The position numbers were made by a program, and so were the translations under genes. Positions 54,464-64,000 of a DNA stretch of 64,000 nucleotides are shown piece by piece (the first letter of the stretch is position 1; each line of letters starts with the position of its first letter). The DNA is taken from positions 1,658,380 through 1,722,379 of the forward strand of contig OZ025782.1 in the NCBI GenBank assembly GCA_964019425.1, read 5' to 3'. The notes below the pieces were generated by a model that saw nothing but the letters and a program-made list of their open reading frames with translations, ran no database searches and was not told the origin of the DNA. This stretch comes from Flectonema sp. DT1601. Its lineage: Eukaryota > Euglenozoa > Diplonemea > Diplonemida > Diplonemidae.

Positions 54464-55029
54464 GAAAGGATTCTTCTGTTTTGTTATTATGATATGCTGC
54501 TATCTTATCTTTATACTGAGTTTCTTCTTGGAACTCTGATATTTTTATTTATTTATTTTTTATTTTAAATTTTTCGTTCATTGGGTTTAGCTTACACAAG
54601 CAAAAAAAAAAAAAAAAAAAGAAGAAATCAAAAACAATAATATTGAAAAAAAAAAAAAAAACCATTCAGATAAGCCTTATATTTTGTTGATCGCAGCTAG
54701 TTTTACTGGCGAAATAGATAACATGACATAATAAATAACGGCTCTTAATCTGAATAGTTTCTTCTCCGACTTCGTCGGTGCAAAAAAAAAAGAAAAAAGT
54801 ATCCCTTCTCATCTAACACAATATAACTTGCTAATCAGGTAATATTATTATGTTTATTTAAATAAATATTGCTTTCTGTTGGTGTATATTTTTTTTAAAA
54901 AAAGAATACACCTTAGTCTCTAAATCGTGAATCGAACACTTCTCACAACAGTATATTATTATTTTCCCCCTCTCAGCCTATATCGAAAAAAATAAAAAAG
55001 ACAACACAATTAACGCGATAAACAATAAA
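54464..55029. other. intergenic with structured repeat element
   Basis: Holds element S copy 1 (54661-54766, listed separately). The right part ends in CCCCCTCTCAG (about 54978), an acceptor-like site 52 nt before the next ATG. Confidence 0.55.
54661..54766 (+). repeat. element S, copy 1: poly(A)-preceded structured repeat
   Basis: Starts ACCATTCAGAT directly after an A tract and ends ATAACGGCTCTTAATCTGAATAGTTTCTTCTC. ATTCAGAT (54664-54671) and ATCTGAAT (54748-54755) are exact reverse complements, closing a stem around about 76 nt. The same start and end blocks occur at 57297-57384. It lies in the 3' flank of the inositol phosphate kinase gene. Could be a small RNA, a SINE-like piece or a 3' UTR element. 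Confidence 0.5.
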
Positions 55030-56988
55030 ATGCTGGACTTGGTCTTGGGTGAGTCCAAGACTGAGCGACAGAAGAAACAGCAATCTCAAGTATGTAATTC
55101 ATCTCGTCTCTAACACCGTCTGCTCGCGTGGATGGGTTTAGGTAGTAATTTGTTTCAGATTATTCTGTCTCTTATCGTCTGTGAGAGTCTCACGAGCGAT
55201 ATAACTGTTACCCCTGTTGAGCTTTTCCTGGCTTTTGGCTTCCTAGGCTTCGTAAATAAATAAATAATCTTTGGCAAAAGCAAAAGTTAAGTGACCATAT
55301 AATTAATAAAACAGCGTATGCAGGAATTAGAGCTCAAACGCCGTTGTTGTAACTGTGAAAGCTCTGATAGTGTGATTAGCATCGAATTTGAACTTAGAGA
55401 ACCTCTTGAGGGTTTATTTCAGAAACCAATGAAAGGATTTATTTGTAAAATATGCGTCGATGTGGCGAAGTCTTCCGATATTGACTTTGAAGTGGATGAT
55501 GGTCTTGGTCCGCTACCCTCTGGAAGAAAGCTAAGTGGGAGTTGGGGAACTTCCAACAAAAAAGAAACAACTACACGCAAGGATGTTAATATCCTGGGGG
55601 AGTGGACATGCAGACAATGCAATCAAAGTAACAGTGCATATGCAAAGGTTTGCGACAAGTGCAGCAAGCAACGTGACGAAGCAAGCAAAGGAGAGGAATT
55701 CCCTCTCCAATTAGGTGGTGTTGGTGATGAACTCGGTCTTTGCCTTGAAATATTAAACGGTTCAATTCGTATTGTGAATATTATTGAAAACTCTCTCGCC
55801 TTTATATCTGATATCCCTAAAGGAATCTTAACGATGATTGATAACCAAAGTGTTAATAGTAGTGGTGAGTTGAGAAGGATTGCAGACATAGCTAAAAAGA
55901 ATGGGAAAAAAACAATTATGTTGAGGATAGTATCACAAACACTGAAGCCTTCTGAATTAGTATCAAAGAAGAGTAAATTGGCTACTCCTCCAGCTGTTCC
56001 TATTGCGCCGCGGACTCCTCCAACAGGTTGGACACTTCCACCAGCGCAGGCACCAGTTGAGAGTAAACCAAATCCGCAGTCTGTAAGGCCTACAACCTTT
56101 CCAAACCCAACATTTCCGAACCCAACGTTTCCTGCACAGCCACAGCAGCAACAGCAACAGCAACCCGCCTCACAGAATCTGTTCACGCAGTCTGCTCAAA
56201 CCGGCAGTAACACTTCTGGTAGCCTGTTTCCAACACCTACTCCTGCTGCCCCACCTCCCAGCAGTGGCAATAGTCTTTTCCCAACACCATCTCCGGTGGC
56301 GCAGCCAAGCAGCACTGGTGTAACTGCCAGCAATACGTTGTTTCCCGCACAGACTGCGTCTCAGCCTGCTCAGAATATGTTTGCGCAGGCTCCGCAACAG
56401 CAGCAACAGCAGCAACAACCTGCAGACCTTTTTCAACCAAACAACCCTCCTCCGAAAACAAATGGTATGTGAGACCTAATTTTGAATTGTTATTCAAATA
56501 TAACATTGCAGTGTTATCCTTTGTGTTACTTTATTAGTAAAATATAAATTAAAACAGATCTTCCTGACTTCTTACAGGACGCAATGAAGTCGAAGCCACA
56601 GCAACACAGCGACCCTTTTGGACAGCAACAGGCATTCGGACAGCAGGCTTTTCCGCAACAGCAACAGCAGCAGCAAGCCTTCGGTCAGCAACAACAAATG
56701 TTTGGTCAGCAGCAGCAACAACCACAGCAACAGTTCCATCAGCAACAACAGCCGCAGCAAATGTTTAGTCAGCAGCAGCCGCAGCAAATGTTTGGCCAAC
56801 AGCAGCCTCAACAAACAGGATTTCCGCAACAGCAGTTTCAACCTCAGCAGCAGCAGGCGTTTCCACAGCAACAAATGCAACAAGGGTTTCCACAGCAACA
56901 AATGCAGCAGGGATTTCCACAGCAGCAGCCTTTTCAGCAGCAGCAGCAGCAGCAGCAAAAGACAGATCCGTTCGGAGGAATGTTTTAA
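55030..56988 (+). CDS. zinc-finger / PDZ-like / Gln-rich protein
   Basis: Three exons (55030-55089, 55315-56464, 56558-56988), with introns of 225 and 93 bp (both GTATGT...AACAG), give 546 residues. The first exon is only 20 codons, and its frame joins cleanly to the next. A Cys cluster (RRCCNC...CKIC) is followed near 117-137 by a RanBP2-type zinc finger (WTCRQCNQSNSAY...CDKC), then a PDZ-like domain at about 152-227 (LGLCLEILNGSIRIVNI, KTIMLRI). The C-terminal 300 residues are Pro-rich, then almost pure Gln with Phe (FGQQQ, MQQGFPQQQ). A scaffold is likely. No family is recognised for the whole architecture. Confidence 0.8.
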
Positions 56989-57705
56989 TTAATATCAATC
57001 TGTTTACCTGATAATCAGATTTCTAAGAAACTTCTCAGCATGTCAAATAGATAAAAACGTACGGCAACTAACACGGTGACATAATAGAGCTGTGTTTTTC
57101 TTTGTTTATTTTTATTTTTATTTTTTAGATTTAATTTCATTTTATTTTCCTTATTATTACTAATGTTGTTGTTGGGTCCGGCTGCCTTACACTAACTCTT
57201 TTTCTGTTTTGTATGTTACATGGTGGCGCACCTTATCCCCTTATCTGTCCCTTCGTTATTTAAGCAAAGCAAAAAAAAAAAAAAAAAAAAAAAAAACCAT
57301 TCAGATTGCCAGTTTCGTTGAATGCAAGACAGAATCCTGTCTCATAAGGGAGATATAACGGCTTTCAATCGGTAGTTTCTTCTCGTTCGATTCTCCTTCA
57401 GGTTTTTTTTTTAATATAAATTTGCGAACCTAATATAGTAGCTTTTGGCAACAGTTTTTTAATACTATTCACATTGTGATGGCTATCTAAACCACGTGTG
57501 ATCCGGATGTTGTTATTTTCAATTAAACAAAAATAGAAATGTTCAATCATTGGTAAGGTTGGAACCTCATTCTAGGTCAAAAACTCCGACTCTTGTCTAA
57601 CTAAGGTTGAAGACCCCTACTTTGATTAACAATTTTCTTTTCCAGTCAAAAAAGTACTTGATAAAAGTTGTTATTCATAGTTTCAATTTCCCATATTGTT
57701 GTTAT

Positions 57706-57747
<42 letters not shown>

Positions 57748-58023
57748 AAATAAACTTTTTAATAAGAAGTATTCTTTACGAATCGAAGACGAGGATTGGT
57801 TATGCAATTTTATTATTATTATTATTATTTTTTTTTCTTTCTTTTCTTTTTTTTTTTTTCTCCTTCTCCCTCAGGAGAGAGATAAAATCTTAAGACGAAT
57901 AGAAAACAGTTTTGTGTATTTAATTTTTAAATTTTTAATCATATTTTTTTTATACACAAAAATCAGTCTTTGATCAAGAAATAATATTCTTGTGAAGGTC
58001 ATAACAAAAAAAATATAAAAAAA
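56989..58023. other. intergenic with structured repeat element and T40 tract
   Basis: Contains element S copy 2 (57297-57384) and one of the longest homopolymers of the window, T40 at 57707-57746, followed by a TTA/ATT microsatellite near 57807-57830. No gene seen. Confidence 0.6.
57297..57384 (+). repeat. element S, copy 2
   Basis: ACCATTCAGATTG follows an A26 tract. The element ends ATAACGGCTTTCAATCGGTAGTTTCTTCTC, sharing start and end blocks with 54661-54766 while the middle differs. GATTG near the start can pair with CAATC near the end, so the closing stem seems kept by different bases. It lies in the 3' flank of the zinc-finger/PDZ gene. Confidence 0.45.
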
Positions 58024-61006
58024 ATGGATTCGTTGGGCACTTTCGTATTGCATTTATCACAACTACGTCACAACGATGCGATAGATTTCGCAAAGTATGA
58101 CGCACGTTTCAGTTTTTTTTTTTTTTTTTAAATACTTTTTTCAAACATAAAAACAAACAACACAGAAAAGCCTATAAAAAACAACCTGAAATCCGTAAAG
58201 TCTTAACGATGTTAGCTTCTTTAGAACATGCTTATTTTGATGGCAAACTTCTAATACCAATCGTAAAAGGAAAGTTAAACACCAGTCTAGACATGCGTGT
58301 TAAATATGAAGAAACGATAACAAGACTATCACAACTGTATGGAGCATTATCACCTCCTCCATTGGATGACAGCAATGGTCATGGAGATGCAAAAGTCGCT
58401 TCTGTTCTAAGGCGATACTGTTCTATAAGAAAAGAATTGATATCTGTTTATAGAGATTTCCATACGAGTGGTATTAATTTTGTGGAAAGTATTCCAAGAC
58501 TTCGAACTCTTGTGACCCTGTCAACGGATTTAAAACCAGAAATAGATCGATCTGACGATTCTCACTCTTTACAATACCAACAACATCTATACACCTTAGC
58601 ACATATAGAGTTACAATTTCTTCTTAATATTAACCAATGTCTTTGGGAAGGTAATCGGTTGCAATTACCTGCATCGGTTTTTCATCTTTCTGCTGCAAAG
58701 AGAAGACTTTCTTCACTTCAGGCGATGATGCCAAACACCAGACGATCAACAAAATTAACTGAACGAATAGATTCTACACAATCGAGTGTAAAATTATTAT
58801 CTTTTATGGCTTCGTTGTATTCATCATCGCACGGTAAGATGTCGCTGGTGTTTTTACATACACTGACGAGTAATATAAATATGAGTTTTGGTCATGTTCC
58901 GGACACAGATTCTGAGTCAAGTTGTGCATCGCATGAGAATTGTGATATCCAGGACTGTCCTGTTGGTCCCTTCAACCAAACTGATGATGGAAGTGATTTG
59001 GTTAACGGAATTAAGCTATCCTCGACCACTAATCTCGCTCAGTTAAGTGAACATCGTGTTAGTTACAATGAATTACCTGTGCAGTTGTCAAGTAATGATT
59101 TAGCATCAAATGAGAACATCGATCTACTTGAGCAAAGTATCGATAATCACTTTAGTGATCCTCAAGACCCTTTGAATACCATTTCGTCATTTAATCAATA
59201 CCCGTTAAGGGAATCATCTGAACAACCGATTTTGAATGATTCAGAGTACTTTACTCACATAAAACAATCGATCGATGACGCATTCTTATCTTCTATTTGG
59301 CCCATTATGCGAAGTCCAAAAAAAACTGGTCTCGCAACAACTCTTCTTCAAGGAAAACGAGGTGAAGATGAACCAGAAAAACTTCACACGTCTTCGAATG
59401 TACTGAGAGCTATTGATACTTTCTTGGATGAGTGTTATGCAAAAATTGGAACCCGACCAACAATTCACATTTTTTACAACGCGGCAGCAAGGGGATTTGA
59501 AAGTACATTAAACCTAACAGGGAGTCGAGTTATAGCAGCGAAATATCTCCCATGTGGTCACAGAGAATTATTAAACGGAGATCACCTCAGGGGGATAAAA
59601 GGAATTCCTTGTATTGCAACATATCCAAAAAGACAGCCTAGCTGTCCCTTAGGTGTCATCGCACAAATATCGACGCTACCGTTGCGAGATGCTGGTGTTT
59701 TGTCACTGCTTCCAACCAACCACTATATGAATTTGAAAAAAATTGAGCGTCCAAAACCGAAAGTACAGCAACAATCGCAGCAAACAAAAATCAAACGCAG
59801 AGTAGAACCTGCAGATGTTAAAAAATTACTGACTACTACAAAGTGTACTGATCTCACTGATGTGGACGATAGGAAAGATGAAAAATCTCCGAGACCAGAA
59901 ATTGAAGAACCGATTGAAAAGACTGATGAAAATAAGGAAACCAACGATCCAACACATTCAATAGAAAACGACTTACCTGAACCTGAGCCAGGTAACCACA
60001 GTATTATAAGTGGTATTGTAAGTGCTCATGAAGGTACTGATGCCATTGAAAACAACGCTGACGACGCTGTTAACACAACAATACCAATGCTTCCTTCTCA
60101 AGAAGGTGCGCATTCAGAAATGGAAATCGAAAAAGACGAACCTTGCGATTCTTTAATGGGCGCAAAACGCTTGGCAAGTTGTAGCGACGTACACCTCCCT
60201 CACCAAAACAGCAGTATGCTACTTTCACTTCAAGAAGATGATGGTAGTATTGCCGGTACGGCTACTGATGTATCGCCGTGTGCTCCGTTCGGTGGATTTT
60301 CAACCAATCTGGCGAGTCCACCGGTGTCACCACGTCTTGGATCTTTTAATCACGTTCAACATATTGTTGATGGGGATTTTGTTATCGTTCACGACGAACA
60401 CGAAACTAAAAGTAATCTAACTAATGATTGTAATGAAATAGCTGAGGGTGTTGAAGAAACTGCAGACGACGATAAAATTGGTCAACCCATTCCAACTGGA
60501 GTATCAGAATTAAAGCCCTCCTTAATAGAACAGACCGTCAGAGATGATGATGATGTTGATAAGCGAGAAGCAGCGTCACCTCATTCAGTTGCTCCACCAG
60601 TCACTCCACCTCCGTCACCGCGGTTTGTCTCCGATGCATCATTTTGCTCACCTCCAGAAGTTGGTTCATATGTTGCAGCGACTCGAATAGATTTGTTATT
60701 TTACTTCGCTCTGGCCTTCGATGTTCCTCCTCAAGAATCAGACGCCGCCTGGGTTGCCGACTGGCTTACGAAATTCGCAAACTGCACCACAACTGGCGGC
60801 ATCACATCGCAGTTCTTCACACCGCTCACCAAAGAAGTATGCAGCGTTAAGTAATAAGACAACAGTTAGAATAGTTATTTTTGTTATTGTAATTTACACC
60901 ATCGATACAGAATGATATTAGAGCAGCAGAATCATCTACAGACTGCCGTGTGAGACAAGTTAACCCCTCTGGGAGAGTCAAGTTCGGTGCTGTTACGTAT
61001 CCATAA
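58024..61006 (+). CDS. KICS2: KICSTOR subunit 2 (C12orf66)-like protein
   Basis: Three exons (58024-58094, 58166-60836, 60911-61006), with introns of 71 and 74 bp, give 945 residues. The first exon was found by splicing upstream: TFVLHLSQLRHNDAIDFAK then MLASLEHAYFDGKLL parallels the N-terminus of human KICS2 (helix, AKDN segment, LLAALAHLAAAEK). Further parallels are IELQFLLNINQ near residue 150, KLLSFMASLYSSSHGKMS near 210, RPTIHIFYNAAARGFEST near 430, and the C-terminal RIDLLFYFALAF. KICS2 helps tether GATOR1 to lysosomes in amino-acid sensing to TORC1. It is twice the length of the animal protein because of two long acidic, Ser/Pro-rich disordered inserts. The assignment rests on remembered sequence, so fairly but not fully sure. 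Confidence 0.7.
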
Positions 61007-61197
61007 CAACTGACAGAAGTATCTTTTTTTTTATTGTTTTCTACTGTTCTTCCTGCTTCCCAACGCTAGCATTTATTGTTGTTTTTGGTAATAATGATAT
61101 TCGAATCCTAAACAACTTCTGGTAGATCCTTCTGCAAGAAGAAAAAAAAAAAAAAAACAACATCCGCACCGATCCACGGGCGATAAGGTTTTTCTGT

Positions 61198-64000
61198 ATG
61201 ACAACGAGTAATCTTAAAATCCATTATAATGTTATTGTTCTTACAGGTGCTACACAAGAAGGTGGCGTCACACAAGCATATCCCCCCGACCCCCTCAAGA
61301 TAATGAAAGAAAGGATATCTAGAATGAAATGTGGTGGAACGAGACAACGTGATGATGACGAGTCAGATAATCGTTTAGAGATGAGAGACGTAGCTGGTGT
61401 GACGATTCCCGAAGAGGCTTGGGGTCGGAATTTCTGGGCAGCTGAACCAACAAAGAGGAAACCTCTAAAGCCAACAGTTTGTCAATCCTTATCACTAATA
61501 CCACTCGGATATCGAATGTGGAGACGAGTAAGAGATGAGAAAAGTCGGGGAGTTGGTCAATTCATGGACCCATTCTCTGATTGGCAACATGACACCTCTC
61601 ACGGGGTCCCGTTGGGAGGAATAGGTTGCGGGAGTTTTGGCCGAGGGTGGAGAGGCGATTTCCGACGATATTCAACAGGTTCCTCGACTACGGGAGTTGT
61701 TTATATTACTGAAGATACCCCGCATACGGGATTCTCCATATGTACCTCGACACCTTCTTCAAAAATACCTGATGGCAGAGTTCTGAAGGTTGCTTCCCCT
61801 TCTGACAATCCTACTTCTTCTGTTCGGTATGTTATTCGTTTTGTTTTCCTAGTACTGTTTGGAAAAAAGGGGGCGTTAAAACGATAAAAAAATAAACAGC
61901 TATCTAACTCCCAGCAATAGCTGTGAGTGTTATTCTCTTTATCCAAGGGCTTGGCAAGTATACGACTCTCCTACTGCTGCATTGGTATGTATATCAAGTC
62001 TTTGACATAATGAAAACCACAACCACAAAACTTAAATTATCTACAGTGAAGCAGATCCCTAGCAGGTTGTGCTATGGATCAACCACTGCACTTTATTTCA
62101 GAAATATAAAAAATCACAAATAAAAACCCAAGCAGACTGACCCGAACCCTCACAGATACCTACTCACATGCGAACAAATCTCTCCAGTTATTGCTGATAA
62201 CTATGTTGACTCTTGCCTACCTGTTGGTGTGTTTGAGTGGACCATTGAAAATATGTATGTAATGTTGTTTCTCTTTAGGGTTTAACAGTCAACAGTTGCT
62301 GTACTGTACGTACTGTACTGTATTTTAATAAAAACACAGTGGTGATGAACCAATGGACGTATCGATGATGTTTTCAGCTCACAATGGAACAACTATTGAC
62401 TCTCAAAAGAGTGCAGGAGCTCATTCGGAACCACAAGCAAACACTGCGTGTGTTTATTTATCACATCCTGTTGGTTCTGATCCAGGGTCCTATTGCATTT
62501 CAGCTGAGCCTTCACAACATGATCAGGCAGCACCTGATGCTGAACCAAGTATGGTGTCAGCATGTCGAGAATGGCCAGCAGAGTGTTTCAATGATTTGTT
62601 TACGGAATTCGTAAACAGAAACGGAAACCTTCCACGACATCGTCTCCGTCAGTCGGGTCCTCATGTAGGCAACAGCGGTGGTATTGGTGCTGTTGCGTGT
62701 TCAGTTCAAGTCCCTCCAGGTCAGAAAAGGAGTATGGTTTTTAGTGTTGCTTGGGACTTCCCTATCGCGAGATTTGGACAATCAGAAAATACCTACCTAA
62801 TGAAATACACTGAGCTGTATGGTTCTGATGGACAGGCTTCTGTACAATTATCACAAGACGCCCTTCAGCAATACAAACGTTGGAGAGCTCAAATTATAAA
62901 ATGGCAATACGATAAAGTTATAAAATTCACTTCAATTCCCACTTGGATGCGCGGGATGATTATAAACGAAAGTTATTTCCTAACTGCGGGTGGATCAGTA
63001 TGGACTCTGGACGGAGGATTTTCAAAAAATAAAAGTGGTCATTGGCTTTACTTAGAAGGCATGGAATATCGAATGTTCAACACATACGATGTTCATTTCT
63101 ACGCGTCCTTTGCATTGGCAACTCTGTTTCCTTTGATTGAAAAATCACTCATAGATGATATTAAAAATGCCATAGCAGTAGTCGATAATGAGGAAATTAC
63201 ATATTTGCATTCTGGAGAGCGTGGGCCTCGAAAAACGACAAAGGCTGTACCCCATGATTTGGGAGGACCTACTGAATCACCGTGGACAAAACAAAATATA
63301 TACTGCATTCATAACACGGCAAAGTGGAAAGACTTACCAATGAAATATGTTTTAATGGTGTTTAGAGATTACAAAGCCTTTGGAGAAGATAAAGATTTCT
63401 TAAAAGAAATGTGGGACACAGTTTATACTGTAATGGAAGTTACTCTGGCGAACTATGATCCTGACAACACCGGCATGATACGAAATAGTGCATGGCCTGA
63501 TCAAACATACGATGCGTGGACAAGTCAAGGTGTTACTGCTTACTGTGGTGGTCTGTGGTTAGCTTCTCTGAGAGTTACCGAGGAAATAGCGAGTATTTTA
63601 GGATATGAATCTGAGTCTACAAAATACAAAGGAATCCTATCAAGAGCTCAAAGTGTTTACAGTACTCTTTGGAATAACAATGGTGGTTATTATAATTATG
63701 ATTCTTCGAAGAGTGCCCATCATGATTCAGTCATGTCTGATCAATGCTGTGGTGAATGGTACGTTAAATGCTGTGGACTAAAAAGTGTACTGCCACCATC
63801 AAATGCTGCAATTGCTTTGAAAACAGTATATAAGTTAAACGTACTGAAATTTGGTTTGAAATGTGGATCAGAAAGACACAGGGGAGTCGTCAACGGCATG
63901 CGACCTAACGGCTCAATAGACACTACCAGCATGCAGAGTATGGAATGCTGGTCTGGAACGTCATTCTCGGTAGCATCCAACATGCTTCTTCATGGCATGA
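61198..64000 (+). CDS. GBA2: GBA2-type non-lysosomal glucosylceramidase (GH116), 3' end cut by window
   Basis: Four exons visible (61198-61826, 61900-61984, 62136-62254, 62340-64000+), with introns of 73, 151 and 85 bp. It hydrolyses glucosylceramide at the cytosolic face of membranes. Hallmarks are [81 protein letters not shown] with the expected nucleophile Glu, and [20 protein letters not shown] with the acid/base Asp. About 830 residues are seen; the rest of the catalytic domain continues beyond 64000. The start is uncertain: ATG 61198, or ATG 61303 if the TCTTACAG at about 61246 is a leader acceptor. Confidence 0.93.

Noticed and set aside
55623-56186. 187-codon open frame on the - strand
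   Set aside because: Antisense of the Pro/Gln-rich exon of the zinc-finger/PDZ gene; the Cys and Gly runs come from reading CAG repeats backwards.
62285-62330. Spliced-leader-like string (ACAGTTGCTGTACTGTA...) reminiscent of euglenozoan leaders
   Set aside because: It lies inside the third intron of the glucosylceramidase gene, is built of repeated GTACTGTA, and lacks a following GT donor plus Sm-site layout. Chance is more likely.
1-64000. Transposons, retroelements and virus-like elements
   Set aside because: No reverse transcriptase, integrase, transposase, capsid or terminal repeats were recognised on either strand; only short repeats and the rRNA insert hint at past mobility.
1-64000. 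tRNA genes
   Set aside because: I looked for A- and B-box patterns with a cloverleaf in the gaps and found none; a covariance scan could still reveal one.

Overview
The window reads as nuclear DNA of a flagellated microbial eukaryote. The genes are protist- and cilium-flavoured: a polycystin-2-like channel, RCC1, kelch and WD40 proteins, SDS22-like leucine-rich repeats, proteins with RLY motifs, and phosphagen kinases with a DPY-30-like head. Introns are short and bounded by GT-AG, intergenic DNA is full of long A and T tracts, and the standard stop codons TAA, TAG and TGA are all in use. I cannot name the species. Every one of the 24 supported protein genes lies on the + strand, and most start codons sit about 0-55 nt after a pyrimidine-rich AG that looks like a splice acceptor. 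Together with a tandem pair of almost identical, intronless, highly codon-biased kinase genes, this suggests directional gene clusters and possibly spliced-leader trans-splicing, as in Euglenozoa or dinoflagellates. This is inference, because no spliced-leader gene was found here.

Layout. 1-5.5 kb is a gene desert of T/A tracts with two dispersed repeat families and a 0.2-kb fragment of nuclear LSU rRNA flanked by a 15-bp direct repeat. 5.5-15.5 kb holds two coiled-coil proteins, a glucose-6-phosphate 1-epimerase, a myristoylated RCC1 protein and a secreted tocopherol-cyclase-like protein. 15.8-19.2 kb is the tandem phosphagen kinase pair. 20.2-28.1 kb carries a large WD40 protein, a papain-family protease, a Canopy/saposin-like ER protein and a prenylated LRR protein. 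28.1-32.8 kb is a second desert. 32.8-48.4 kb carries an eight-pass membrane protein with three Sld2-like C-terminal repeats, a TBC RabGAP, a membrane-anchored glycosyltransferase interrupted by one in-frame TGA, a kelch protein, an SDR, a ubiquitin-like/LRR/TM protein and small unknowns. 48.9-64 kb carries the polycystin-2-like channel, an inositol polyphosphate kinase, a zinc-finger/PDZ/Gln-rich protein, a KICS2-like KICSTOR subunit and a GBA2-type glucosylceramidase cut by the window end.

Splice signals are very uniform: 12 of 17 introns inferred here start with GTATGT, and 16 of 17 end in ACAG preceded by A- or CA-rich rather than pyrimidine-rich sequence. The putative acceptors just upstream of start codons are instead T/C-rich. 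There is no operon-like functional theme. Several genes point to the cilium or membrane surface (polycystin, DPY-30-headed kinases, RLY-motif proteins, lipid-anchored RCC1 and LRR proteins), and others to lipid, inositol phosphate and nutrient signalling (GBA2, inositol phosphate kinase, KICS2).
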